A stretch of DNA of 64,000 bases from JBLNBN01 sp050260015 (GCA_050260015.1 JBLNBN010000029.1:62001-126000); one strand, 5' to 3'. Counted from the stretch's first letter, positions 9,141-17,170 are shown. A program made the numbers and translations. The notes: generated by a model from the letters alone, not told the origin.

Positions 9141-10135
9141 ACCGCTTCCGTTTCAAACTTAAAATTTTCCGATTCCGCGCGAACCGATTGGGTCAGGGAT
9201 TCCACCGCCGCATGGAAAATATCTTCAGGATCGACGTTGTTCATGCAGAGCGAGGTATGCGAGCATTGCGCGCTATAGCAGGGCAATATCGAGCAGTCGA
9301 AGTCCGCGCGCGGGCGGATCACCTTGCTCGGGCCGTAGAAGAATATTTCGCTCGGCTCGGTAGGGCCAAACAGCCCCACGACGGGCTTACCCATGGCCTG
9401 CGCTATGTGCAGTCCAAGGCTGTCGTTGGAGATCAATATCCTCGAAGAATTTATCCAATCCATGTACTCGTAGAGATTTTTCTTGCCCTGCTGCCAGGTG
9501 ACGGAGTACCCGGCGCCGCGCAACATTTCCTCCAGCCGAAGCCAGCTCTCGCGCGGCAGAGACTTCACTTGCCACTTCGGGCCGACCTCGACGTTGAACC
9601 CGAAGTCGATGGTCGTCTCGCTCTGCGGTTCGTAGCCGAGCACGTATTCCTGGCCCTTCCAATCGACGCCGACCATTTCCACTAAAACCTTTTGCCAGTA
9701 ATCCACATATTTAATGTCGATTTCCTTTTTCAGGATGTACTGCAGGAAGCTCTGCCCGCGCTCGTAGGCGCCCCAGGAACCTGAAACGCTGTCGAACCGG
9801 AAGCCGTATTTCGCCCAGGCGTCGATCATGTCGGAGATGGCGCATAGGCCGGGTATCTTTTCAAGATTTATTAAAATGTCGAACTTTTCCCTCATAAGCT
9901 GGAAGGGAACGAATTCGTCCCAAATAAGAATCCTATCGATCAACTTATTGCCGTTTAGAAGCGGTTCCGCTTGCGGGGAAACGAGCCAGGTAATATGGCT
10001 GTCCTCGAAGCGTTCTTTCAGAGCGGAGAGTATCGGCGTCGTACGCAGGACGTCGCCAAGGCTCGGCACGCGGCCGATCTCAGGGTCGAGCGTTTCGGAG
10101 TATCCCAACTTAATAATGAGCGCTTTTACAGCCAT
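9137..10135 (-). CDS. Glycosyltransferase family 9 (heptosyltransferase-like)
   Basis: A 332-residue GT-B enzyme of family GT9, which includes the ADP-heptose:LPS heptosyltransferases. The N-terminal LGDVLRTTPILSALKERF is the family's typical start, and the nucleotide-binding C-terminal motif is SNDSLGLHIAQAMGKP at about 238-253 followed by VGLFGPTEPSE. A cysteine cluster near the end (CSILPCYSAQC, SLCMNNV) is seen in some GT9 proteins. GAGGG lies upstream of the ATG. It is placed between a radical SAM gene and the transketolase pair, so the sugar moved may be a product of those enzymes rather than heptose; this is inference. Confidence 0.88.
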   Translation of the reverse strand: MAVKALIIKLGYSETLDPEIGRVPSLGDVLRTTPILSALKERFEDSHITWLVSPQAEPLLNGNKLIDRILIWDEFVPFQLMREKFDILINLEKIPGLCAISDMIDAWAKYGFRFDSVSGSWGAYERGQSFLQYILKKEIDIKYVDYWQKVLVEMVGVDWKGQEYVLGYEPQSETTIDFGFNVEVGPKWQVKSLPRESWLRLEEMLRGAGYSVTWQQGKKNLYEYMDWINSSRILISNDSLGLHIAQAMGKPVVGLFGPTEPSEIFFYGPSKVIRPRADFDCSILPCYSAQCSHTSLCMNNVDPEDIFHAAVESLTQSVRAESENFKFETEAV

Positions 10136-10152
10136 TTTTACCCTCTTTGATT

Positions 10153-11226
10153 TTATATGAAGTTAATATGCTCTGGCTTATCGTATAGAAATTCCAGGAA
10201 TTCGTTTATCCGGCTCATCCGGCAGTTCAATCGGCATTCCTCTCCTATTTTTAGCGCTTTTTCGGCGTATTCGATATTGCGACGCCTTTTATCGGATAAT
10301 ATCATGTCGCGTATCGGCGTATCGTTTATGTTCCCAATACGAAAGCGTTCGTCCCCTATAAAAACCGGGCACGTATAGAAGTCGCCATTGGAGCAAACAT
10401 AGCCCCAATAGGGCAGCGCATGGCAACTCGTAAAGAAATGCTTACCGCTCATGTATTTTTCCATCGCCTCGCGACGAAATATGATTTTCATCTTAGTCGA
10501 ATTTTGCAATTGCGCGATCCTCTGCGAAACGCTTTCAATAAAGGCGCGGGTATAGATCTCGTCCCTTTTATTTATCATGCTCGGATTCAAGGAGTAAGGC
10601 TTAAAGGCCAGGTAATCGATTCCCAATGAAGAAAAAACGTCGATTGCGCGAGTAATCTCGCTCTTATTCTCCTCGATAATCAGGAACTGCGCTCCTAAGG
10701 TAACCGGTAGATTCATCTCTTTTTTAACGCTAACGGCGTTGGATATATTCCTCAACGTCTTGTCGAACGCGTCGGGCGTAACGCCGTGCACCTTCGAGTA
10801 TGTCGAACCGTTAGCGGCGTCGACGCTAAATCGCAGCCATGTCAAATAGGGAAGAACTTTTCGCCAATGCTCCGGCGAGCCTACGCTACCATTTGTAGTA
10901 ACGGCGACGTCGATTCCCTTCTGCTTAGTAAATTTTATAATCTCGGGAAGTTCTTTTAGGAGGAAAGGTTCGCCCTCGCCCGCGTACATTATGCTTCTTA
11001 GTCCGACGGAGGCTAATTCCTCAATTCGGCGTATAAACAAATCGGCGTCAAGACGGCTTTCGCTTTTTTTTGCGAAATCTTTACCGCAAAAAATGCAATC
11101 GTGATTGCAGTATCCTACGGGGCTTACCTCCAGGTAGAGCGGAGCGGCGGCGCCCGTTCTTTTCTGCTCGAGCACGCGATCCATGTGCCATAGCATCTTG
11201 TGGCCGTCGATCATAAAATCGCTCAT
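10153..11226 (-). CDS. Radical SAM/SPASM protein
   Basis: A 357-residue radical SAM enzyme with cluster motif CNHDCIFC (cysteines about 40, 44, 47) and AGEGEPFL as the SAM-binding glycine stretch. The C-terminal SPASM-like region has CHALPYWGYVCSNGDFYTC and a final CRLNC pair. The protein is similar in size to the 356-residue family member in the same operon but clearly different in sequence, so they are not recent duplicates. The ATG overlaps the upstream stop by four bases and is preceded by GGAG. It probably acts on a nucleotide sugar or lipid-linked sugar; the reaction is unknown. Confidence 0.88.
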   Translation of the reverse strand: MSDFMIDGHKMLWHMDRVLEQKRTGAAAPLYLEVSPVGYCNHDCIFCGKDFAKKSESRLDADLFIRRIEELASVGLRSIMYAGEGEPFLLKELPEIIKFTKQKGIDVAVTTNGSVGSPEHWRKVLPYLTWLRFSVDAANGSTYSKVHGVTPDAFDKTLRNISNAVSVKKEMNLPVTLGAQFLIIEENKSEITRAIDVFSSLGIDYLAFKPYSLNPSMINKRDEIYTRAFIESVSQRIAQLQNSTKMKIIFRREAMEKYMSGKHFFTSCHALPYWGYVCSNGDFYTCPVFIGDERFRIGNINDTPIRDMILSDKRRRNIEYAEKALKIGEECRLNCRMSRINEFLEFLYDKPEHINFI

Positions 11227-12155
11227 GATCTCTCCTTTACGTCGATTATTTCTACGCTGGTGTGACCGTAACGTTGGAATCTATCGGTTTTTATCTTGAC
11301 GTCGCACGGATTGCAAGCGCCATAGTAATCGCAATTGCGGAATTCGTCTATCGATTCAGCCGCCAGCTCCTCGTCGAGTATGTGCGCGTAGGGATTGCGC
11401 GCCGCGTAGAGATCGGAATGGCACTTGTAGACGTAGCCGGCCGGATCGACCAATAGCTCGCTCGTACGGCAATTGCAGCTTTTAATGCTGTCTGAGCAAA
11501 CCGATCCGTCGTACTTGAACGTGCCGTAGACTTCGCCGTTCCACTCGCCGAGGAATTCCTTCGTTCGGAAGTCTATCCCCTCGTTTACGCATATCCGTTG
11601 CATTTCGAGTATATGCTCGCTTATAGCTTCGTCGGGATGCAGGATGCCAAAAACGCCGATTTTATAGCCGGCGCGCATCAGTTTATGCGTCTTGGGGATT
11701 ATTTCCTCGATCTTATTCTGGTTTGGGTGGTAGGAGACGCGGATAGGAGCATAAGGGGCCTTTCGGGAGAATCTCCAAGTGGGGACCTCGCGGATAAATT
11801 CGTCGACGTCGAAACAGAGATTTGTCAGGAGGTCCATCTGGACGTCCTCGCGCACCTCCCGGGTAAATCTGAAGAAGGCCTTATGGAGCGTGGGCTCCCC
11901 GCCCTGGAGCGTCAGCGGCAGGTCGTCGCGCAATTGCAGCCTGTTCGCGGCCTCGATCCAGTCCTCTGTCGTCATAGCGCGGCGAGGCTTCCGCCCCTCC
12001 ACGAAACGCCTGTCGTGCAAATTTATGCAGTAAGGGCAGCTGAGGTTGCAGCCGAACGTTAGGAAGAAAGCCGCGTAGTTGTGTCGCTCGCTTAGATTAA
12101 TAGTATTAGAAGTTCTCTGCATATTCTTCTCTGATAACTCTTTGACTTGAGCCAT
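11223..12155 (-). CDS. Radical SAM protein
   Basis: A radical SAM enzyme of up to 310 residues. The motif is CNLSCPYC with cysteines at about 36, 40 and 43, followed by LTLQGGEPTLHKAF. Cysteines near the C-terminus (KSCNCRTSEL, VYKCHSDL, CDYYGACNPCDV) could bind an extra cluster as in SPASM/twitch domains. The longest frame begins at an ATG that overlaps the upstream epimerase gene by 50 bp with no clear ribosome site; an ATG at 12122, overlapping by 17 bp after a GAGAAG stretch, is a good alternative. It is the second gene of the operon. Substrate unknown. Confidence 0.85.
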   Translation of the reverse strand: MAQVKELSEKNMQRTSNTINLSERHNYAAFFLTFGCNLSCPYCINLHDRRFVEGRKPRRAMTTEDWIEAANRLQLRDDLPLTLQGGEPTLHKAFFRFTREVREDVQMDLLTNLCFDVDEFIREVPTWRFSRKAPYAPIRVSYHPNQNKIEEIIPKTHKLMRAGYKIGVFGILHPDEAISEHILEMQRICVNEGIDFRTKEFLGEWNGEVYGTFKYDGSVCSDSIKSCNCRTSELLVDPAGYVYKCHSDLYAARNPYAHILDEELAAESIDEFRNCDYYGACNPCDVKIKTDRFQRYGHTSVEIIDVKERS

Positions 12156-13098
12156 AATAAGCTTTTTTCATCCATTCCGCAGTAAGATAAATTCCTTCTT
12201 CGAGATCTACCGAAAGCTTGTGGTCAAGGTCTTGTATTGCTTTTGTAATATCGACGAGCTTCGTCTTTGTCGTAAGTATCTCGGATTCCTTATATCTTAC
12301 CAGGCTGGGGTCTGCCCCAGTAACTTTAATAATAACGTCGGCCAGTTCCTCGATCGAGTGCAGCTTCGTGCCGCCTATGTTGTAGGTTTCGCCCGCTTTG
12401 AAATTATCGGATATGTTGGCGAGCGTTCTTGTAACGTCGGCCAGGTAGGTGGACGTCCTGGAGTGCCCGTTGAATACGGTAAAGGGTAATCCGTTCAGCG
12501 CGCAGTAAAGGAAACGGCAGTTAACGGAGCGGTAGGGGCTGTAGTATTCGCCGGGGCCGTACGTGTTAAAGAGGCGAACGATAACGCTCTGGGAGCCGTA
12601 TTGGATAGCGGAGTTGTGTATCTGCATTTCGTTAACCCACTTCGTCATCGCATAGTCGTTTAGCTGCTTGACCTCGTATTCGTCCATAACGGATTCGACC
12701 ATCGTGCCGGGGTAGTCGCCGTATACTTCGGAGGAGGAGAAGTGCACGAGCTTAAAGCCGAAGCGCTCCTGTAGCCTGATTATATTTTTTGTGCCTACTG
12801 CGTTCGTATTCCAAAGCTTTTCGTAGAAATCCTCGCCGTTCCAGCGACCGAACTCCGCGGCGCAGTGGTAGACGACGTCGAACGGACCGAGCTGCAGGAA
12901 TATTCGCTCGATCTGGCGGTACTCGCCGACGTCGCAGCGGACGTAGGTCGGCTTAGCCACGTCGGTTCCGACGCTAAAGCCTACTTCGTCGAATGAATGA
13001 TATAAATCGCAGGTAATTACGAAATGACCGCGCTTGCGCATTTCTTCCGTCAGTCCTCTTCCGATGGTCCCTAAGCCGCCGGTGATTAATACTTTCAT
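12106..13098 (-). CDS. NAD-dependent epimerase/dehydratase (extended SDR)
   Basis: A 330-residue extended SDR like UDP-glucose 4-epimerase or a sugar dehydratase. It has GGLGTIG at about 7-13, the catalytic serine region HFSSSEVYGD and YAMTKWVNE (YxxxK). RLFNTYGPGEYY and the late NIGGTKLHSIEEL are typical of nucleotide-sugar epimerases. The frame can be extended to a TTG at 13140, but the ATG at 13096-13098, with AGGG six bases upstream and the Rossmann strand immediately after, is the natural start. It is the first gene of the minus-strand glycan operon and probably supplies its nucleotide sugar. Confidence 0.9.
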   Translation of the reverse strand: MKVLITGGLGTIGRGLTEEMRKRGHFVITCDLYHSFDEVGFSVGTDVAKPTYVRCDVGEYRQIERIFLQLGPFDVVYHCAAEFGRWNGEDFYEKLWNTNAVGTKNIIRLQERFGFKLVHFSSSEVYGDYPGTMVESVMDEYEVKQLNDYAMTKWVNEMQIHNSAIQYGSQSVIVRLFNTYGPGEYYSPYRSVNCRFLYCALNGLPFTVFNGHSRTSTYLADVTRTLANISDNFKAGETYNIGGTKLHSIEELADVIIKVTGADPSLVRYKESEILTTKTKLVDITKAIQDLDHKLSVDLEEGIYLTAEWMKKAYYGSSQRVIREEYAENF

Positions 13099-13419
13099 TA
13101 TCATCCCTTTGTTTGTATTTCTTTCGTTTTTCTTTACCAACTTCTATGCCACAATCAAATTTATCGGCTTTTTCCACAGATTGTTTAATTTATGACTGCA
13201 CGTTTTGAAAATACTTGTGAATATAGGCGCCTTTGGCTAATAGTGGGCAAACGCTACGGCAAATCGCGTCTTGCAATGTCCTTTTAAATTTCCCGGGCTA
13301 CTTTGCCAGTCCATGCAACTGCCTTAGTCGGCGGCCTTTTCAGAAATAATACCTATTTTTGTACGCCCTAGATTTTTCCGGGACTTCATAAGACAGTTAT
13401 TTTCATTTTTTTCGTTGGT
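13099..13419. promoter_or_regulatory. Divergent intergenic region with candidate -7 boxes
   Basis: This 321-bp spacer separates the minus-strand glycan operon from the plus-strand methyltransferase gene and holds no supported gene. A TAAATTTG box on the minus strand (13156-13163) and a TATTTTTG box on the plus strand (13354-13361) both fit the Bacteroidota -7 consensus TAnnTTTG and point toward the two flanking genes. No convincing -33 TTTG element was seen at the right distance for either, so these are candidates only. Confidence 0.35.
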
Positions 13420-14382
13420 ATGACAGAAATTAAATTTATAGATCTCTTTTGCGGGGTTGGCGGATTCCATATTGCGATGGGCGAAGCCTCGAGTTATTTG
13501 GACGTGGCCGCTAGTTGCGTATTCGCCTCCGATATCGACGCGACATGCCGCGAGAACTATAGATTGAACTTTGGGCTGGAGCCGGTCGGCGATATTACAA
13601 AGATCGATCCTATCGAGATACCCGCGCACGACCTGCTTTTTGCGGGCTTCCCCTGCCAGCCCTTTAGCATCATCGGGCAAATGAAAGGATTCGAGGACAC
13701 CCGCGGCACGCTCTTTTTCCATATAGCTAATATATTGAAAGTTCGCAGCCCAAGGGCTTTCGTGCTCGAGAACGTAAAGATGCTGCGCGGGCACGACGGA
13801 GGCCGCACGCTAAAGGTTATTCTTAAGACTTTACAGGACCTCGGCTATTCGGTGAAGCTCTCCGTGCTTAATGCGCTCGACTACGGGCTGCCGCAAAAAC
13901 GCGAACGGCTTATCATCGTCGGGCATAAAATTGACGGCTTCGAATTTCAATTCCCCGAGCCGCAGGAAAGCTATAAACCGCTCTCGGAATTACTGGAAAA
14001 GAAAGTCGATCCGAAATACTTCGCGTCGGACTACATCCGCGAAAAACGAATTTCAAGCCATAAGCCCGCTCACAAGCCCGCCATCTGGCACGAGAACAAG
14101 TCGGGCAATATTTCCTCCTACCCGTATTCCTGCGCTCTCCGGGCGAGCGCGTCGTACAATTACCTCCTGGTCGACGGCCTGCGGCGCCTTACGCCGCGCG
14201 AGATGTTCCGGTTGCAGGGATTCCCCGATACGTTCAGGATAACGCCGAACGAATTCCAGGCGCGCAAGCAGGCGGGAAACTCCGTGCCTGTAAATCTCAT
14301 TCGCGCGACTCTGACGAACCTGCTCCCCGCGCTCGCAAGCGCAATTTCCCCGGAGTACGTCCCTACCGAAAAACGCGGTTAA
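13420..14382 (+). CDS. dcm: DNA (cytosine-5-)-methyltransferase
   Basis: A 320-residue C5-cytosine DNA methyltransferase with the ordered motifs: I DLFCGVGGF (8-16), IV GFPCQPFS with the catalytic Cys at about 79, VI ENV (about 117), VIII QKRERLIIVG, IX RRLTPREMFRLQGFPD and X QAGNSVPVN. The variable target-recognition region between VIII and IX (about 185-250) is short. It methylates cytosine at C5 in a sequence that cannot be predicted here. The Vsr gene follows 12 bp later on the same strand, the usual partner for repairing T:G mismatches from deaminated 5-methylcytosine. No restriction endonuclease gene is present on either side, so it may be a solitary methylase or part of the adjoining phage island. 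Confidence 0.93.
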   Translation: MTEIKFIDLFCGVGGFHIAMGEASSYLDVAASCVFASDIDATCRENYRLNFGLEPVGDITKIDPIEIPAHDLLFAGFPCQPFSIIGQMKGFEDTRGTLFFHIANILKVRSPRAFVLENVKMLRGHDGGRTLKVILKTLQDLGYSVKLSVLNALDYGLPQKRERLIIVGHKIDGFEFQFPEPQESYKPLSELLEKKVDPKYFASDYIREKRISSHKPAHKPAIWHENKSGNISSYPYSCALRASASYNYLLVDGLRRLTPREMFRLQGFPDTFRITPNEFQARKQAGNSVPVNLIRATLTNLLPALASAISPEYVPTEKRG

Positions 14383-14394
14383 GGAATTATCGGT

Positions 14395-14832
14395 ATGGAA
14401 TCGGGATCGAGCGACGTTTTCGACAAAGCGAAGCGAAGCGAAATAATGAGCAAGGTGCGCAGCAGGAAGAATAAATCCACCGAGCTGAAATTTCTCGACT
14501 ATCTAAAAGTGAGAAAAATAACCGGCTGGCGACGCCATTTCGCTGTTCCCGGGACGCCCGACTTCGCGTTCCGCAAGGAAAAGATAGCCATATTCCTCGA
14601 CGGCTGCTTCTGGCACGGCCACGACTGCCGCAACACAACTCCCCGCGCCAATAAGGAATACTGGGACGCCAAGATAGCCCGCAACCGCGCGCGCGACCTG
14701 CTCGTCGACGAAACGCTCCGGGGGAAAGGCTGGAGCGTCCTCCGCATCTGGGAATGCAAGCTGAAAAGCAAAGAATACCTTGACGAGACCGTATTGGAAT
14801 TAATAATGACAAAGCGGGAAAAGGACATTTAA
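14395..14832 (+). CDS. vsr: Very short patch repair (Vsr) mismatch endonuclease
   Basis: A 145-residue Vsr-family endonuclease. The family signature is clear: MSKVRSRKNKSTE near the N-terminus, the active-site GTPDFAF (Asp about 55), FLDGCFWHGHDC at about 68-79 and the late GWSVLRIWECKL. Vsr nicks beside a T:G mismatch formed when 5-methylcytosine deaminates, so that DNA polymerase I can restore C:G. The GCFW motif is preceded by Asp rather than the His of E. coli Vsr, a common variant. It lies 12 bp after the methyltransferase, probably in the same transcript. Confidence 0.92.
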   Translation: MESGSSDVFDKAKRSEIMSKVRSRKNKSTELKFLDYLKVRKITGWRRHFAVPGTPDFAFRKEKIAIFLDGCFWHGHDCRNTTPRANKEYWDAKIARNRARDLLVDETLRGKGWSVLRIWECKLKSKEYLDETVLELIMTKREKDI

Positions 14833-15040
14833 TGTTTATCAACTAATATTTATCCACGCGCCGTAGGCATTCGAACTAGGCGCCAAAGAAAGCCGCCTAA
14901 AATTCTACCGGGCGACAGGACCGGAGCTCCTGGGCGGTTAAAGCGTTTAAATTATTCGCGCCGTGTCGGATTTACCCGACTACCCGTCTACATTTTTGCC
15001 ATTCATATTAATTTCTTCCAATTCTACCTAAATCTTTTTA

Positions 15041-15071
15041 TTGATTTTGCATTTCCTTCTATCTAAATTTG
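15041..15071 (+). promoter_or_regulatory. Candidate Bacteroidota-type promoter of the phage cassette
   Basis: A TTG at 15041-15043 lies 20 bases upstream of TAAATTTG at 15064-15071, a good match to the -33/-7 promoter form (TTTG-N19-21-TAnnTTTG) known from Bacteroidota. The first cassette gene starts at 15131. This is the best spaced promoter of this type seen in the window. Confidence 0.5.
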
Positions 15072-15083
15072 CCGCGTAAAATT

Positions 15084-15100
15084 TGCGCAATAATTGCGCA
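15084..15100. promoter_or_regulatory. Perfect 17-bp palindrome, probable operator
   Basis: TGCGCAAT-A-ATTGCGCA is a perfect 8-1-8 dyad. It lies about a dozen bases after the TAAATTTG box, where transcription would start, and 30 bp before the first cassette gene. This placement fits a repressor operator. No repressor gene was found in the cassette, so the protein that binds it is unknown. Confidence 0.5.
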
Positions 15101-15130
15101 TAAAAGACACTTAATTTATGGAGAAAAATT

Positions 15131-15832
15131 ATGTGGATTGAAGTATTGCGTAGCGGCGAGTTTACCGACTCGAAAGGGGAGCGGCGGAGCTTTTCCGAAC
15201 GCGACCTCGCGGAAATCGCCGCTAAGTACAACGCGAACGAGGACGAAACCCGCCTGGCGCCGGTCGTGAAGGGGCATCCGGAGTCCGCCGCGCCGGCCTA
15301 CGGTTGGGTGCGGCGTCTCGCTCGGCGCGGCTCGAAGCTGCTGGCCGAGGTGCGCGATCTCTCGGCGGAATTCCTCGCCGAGCTTCGCGCGGGCGCTTAT
15401 AAAAAGGTCTCGGTCGCACTTGGAGCGGGGGGATCGCTACGCCACCTTGGTTTCCTCGGCGCGGCCCAACCCGCCGTCGACGGGCTTAAAGTCGCGGAAT
15501 TCGATTCTGGCGAAGCCGAGGCGACGCTCGAGTTTGAAAGCGGGGAGCTATTTACGCTCGAGGAGTACGAATTCCTGAAGAGCGAGAACGAACGGCTTAC
15601 AAAGAAATCGGCGGAACTTGAATTAAAACTGCTCGACGCGCTGGGAAGCGAATTCGCTACGGAAGCCAACGCGTTTCAAATGTCCGGGAATATCGAATTC
15701 TCGGGTATTAACTCCGATCCCCGCAGGCTCGAGCTACACGAAACTGCGCTAAGGCTGGCCGCCTCGGAATCCATCGACTACGAACGCGCGCTCGAACGCG
15801 CTTTCTATCAATTAAATAATAAGGGGGAATAA
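15131..15832 (+). CDS. Phage capsid maturation protease/scaffold-like protein
   Basis: A 233-residue protein of the phage I-like family found just before major capsid genes. The conserved core is VVKGHPESAAPAYGWVRRL at about 46-64, followed by LLAEVRDLSAEF, YKKVSVAL and the LRHLGFLGAAQPAV segment. The C-terminal half (from about 135) is a charged, helical region likely to act as scaffold. Such proteins shape the procapsid and are cleaved on maturation. GGAG lies nine bases before the ATG. Its stop overlaps the capsid ATG. Assignment rests on motif memory, so protease activity is not proven. Confidence 0.75.
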   Translation: MWIEVLRSGEFTDSKGERRSFSERDLAEIAAKYNANEDETRLAPVVKGHPESAAPAYGWVRRLARRGSKLLAEVRDLSAEFLAELRAGAYKKVSVALGAGGSLRHLGFLGAAQPAVDGLKVAEFDSGEAEATLEFESGELFTLEEYEFLKSENERLTKKSAELELKLLDALGSEFATEANAFQMSGNIEFSGINSDPRRLELHETALRLAASESIDYERALERAFYQLNNKGE

Positions 15833-16781
15833 TGGCAACGTCAAGATTGGACGAGCTTCGCCTCGTCGATCCCGTGTTAACTACGATCGCGCAGGGGTAC
15901 GAGAACTCCGCGTTCGTTTGGGATAAGCTCTTTCCCGTCGTAGAGGTCGACAAAATGAAGGGCAAAATAGTTCAATTCGGCAAGGAAGCCTTTTCCGTGA
16001 AGGATACGCTCCGCGGCTTGCGCGCAAGCTCGAACCGGATCCCGCCGAGCAATATCGAACTAATCGATTACGAATTGGCGGAGGAGGATATCGAGGTGGC
16101 GCTCGACTACCTAGAGGAAGAGGAGTCCGCGGACTTCCTGCGCTACGAGGAGAAAATCGCCAAGGAACTCTCCGACATGCTAAATCTCAAGAAGGAAAAG
16201 TATGCGGGCGACTTCGCCCAGGACTCCGCTAACTATCCCGAAGGCGGGTGGCGCGAGATCGATCCAACCGAGGCTTTCGACGATTACGCGAGCGGGATCG
16301 ATCCCATTATAACTATGCGCGGGGCGGCGACCAGGATGCGCGAACGGCTCGCCGTTTATCCTAACATAGCAATTATAGGCGACGCCGCATACCAATCGCT
16401 AATGAACAATCCGCAAATTATCGCGCGCTACTCCAAGAATTCGCTCGCGGTCGGTTCGCCTTCTATTATCGCCTCCATGCTCGACCTGGAAAAAGTCTAC
16501 GTCGCTACCTCGGTTTATTGCGACGAGGCGACGGGCGCGTTATGGATATTTGGGGCGACAACGTCGTGCTCGCCTACGTCGACTCGACCCCGAAGGACCG
16601 CCGCTCGCGGTTTAACCCGGGGTTCGGCTATACGCTGCGCCGTCGCGGAAAACCGGAAATCGACACTTACTACGAGAACGGCGGGAAGATAAAGGTCGTT
16701 CGCAACACCGACACGTTCGCAATGAAAGTAACCTGCGCCGAAGCTCTCTATTTGCTCAAGAACGTAAACCAGGCGGTTTAG
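15832..16781 (+). CDS. Phage major capsid protein, interrupted by a frameshift near 16540
   Basis: The first frame encodes 286 residues (15832-16692) starting MATSRLDELRLVDPVLTTIAQ, like phage major capsid proteins (LFPVVEVDKMKGKIVQFGKE, NIAIIGDAAYQSLMNNPQI). After GAL at about 16542 that frame turns into an arginine/threonine-rich tail unlike a folded protein. The natural continuation, MDIWGDNVVLAYVDST to ALYLLKNVNQAV, is in the frame one base back and ends at 16781. Restoring one base at the TT before ATGGATATTTGG gives one protein of about 316 residues. There is no classic X-XXY-YYZ slippery heptamer, so a real mutation or a sequencing/assembly error is more likely than programmed shifting. 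It overlaps the stop of the protease gene and precedes the decoration-like gene. Confidence 0.8.
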
Positions 16782-16816
16782 TCCTAAGCCGCACACTATT
16801 CAATTAAGGAGGAATT

Positions 16817-17161
16817 ATGAAAAGGACCAGGATATCGTATTCGCCCGCCCAGAGCATTACTATAAAGGCGGAGGAAAATCTATCGCAATTTACTTTCGTG
16901 AACGCCGAAGGCAAGCCCTGCGAGGACGATCAAAAGTCCGTGAGCGTCGCGGAAATCGATTGGCTTAAAGGCGACGCGGCAAGCATAGTTTCGCTGGGAA
17001 CTATCGCCGTGGCCACGACTACGACTATTAACCTCGGCGACAACGTAGCCGCGGCTCTCGGCGGAAAGGCGAAGCCCGCCGCCCCGACGTCCGCCGTCAA
17101 CGGGCGCGCGCTCTCGGCTTGTACGGGCGAGGGCTACGTAAAGATATTAATCGTGCCGTAG
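16817..17161 (+). CDS. Probable phage head decoration/cement protein (DUF2190-like)
   Basis: A 114-residue protein rich in Ala, Thr and Val with predicted beta structure. Position just after the major capsid gene, small size and the repeated short strands (SITIKAEENLSQFTFVNAEG, SLGTIAVATTTTINLGDNV, GYVKILIVP) fit capsid decoration or head-fibre proteins that stabilise the shell. A strong AAGGAGG ribosome site precedes the ATG, consistent with high expression. I recognise the type rather than a specific family, so the call is tentative. Confidence 0.55.
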   Translation: MKRTRISYSPAQSITIKAEENLSQFTFVNAEGKPCEDDQKSVSVAEIDWLKGDAASIVSLGTIAVATTTTINLGDNVAAALGGKAKPAAPTSAVNGRALSACTGEGYVKILIVP

Positions 17162-17170
17162 GAGCCCGCC

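Larger units (their letters stand above)
14833..15130. other. Intergenic spacer with inverted repeats
   Basis: No gene is supported in this 298-bp spacer between vsr and the phage cassette. It contains a hairpin at 14858-14883 (GCGCC-G-TAG pairing with CTAGGCGC, one bulged base), a looser GCCGCC/GGCGG pairing at about 14892-14939 and a small GTCGG/CCGAC hairpin at 14965-14980 followed by a short T run at about 14992. The last may act as a weak terminator for dcm-vsr. The promoter and palindrome at its right end are listed separately. Confidence 0.4.

Noticed and set aside
7534..9278. Long plus-strand open frames opposite the transketolase genes
   Set aside because: They show no family motifs and mirror the codon pattern of the minus-strand genes.
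5689..12155. A ribosomally made peptide (RiPP) cluster around the radical SAM/SPASM genes
   Set aside because: No small precursor gene was found in or between the genes, and the neighbours are carbohydrate enzymes.
13099..13140. A longer epimerase starting at a TTG at 13140
   Set aside because: The ATG at 13098 directly precedes the Rossmann strand and has an AGGG site at the right distance.
14850..14900. A tRNA-like TTCGAAT (reverse strand) in the spacer after vsr
   Set aside because: The bases on either side do not pair as a T-arm stem and no acceptor or anticodon arm can be drawn, so it is not a tRNA. The same stretch forms a simple hairpin instead.
16540..16560. Programmed -1 frameshifting in the capsid gene
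   Set aside because: No X-XXY-YYZ heptamer is in frame at the shift. An ordinary one-base indel explains the data better.
16518..16781. A separate 87-residue gene starting within the capsid gene
   Set aside because: Its sequence is the missing C-terminus of the capsid protein (MDIWGDNVVLAYVDST), so it was treated as part of one frameshifted gene.
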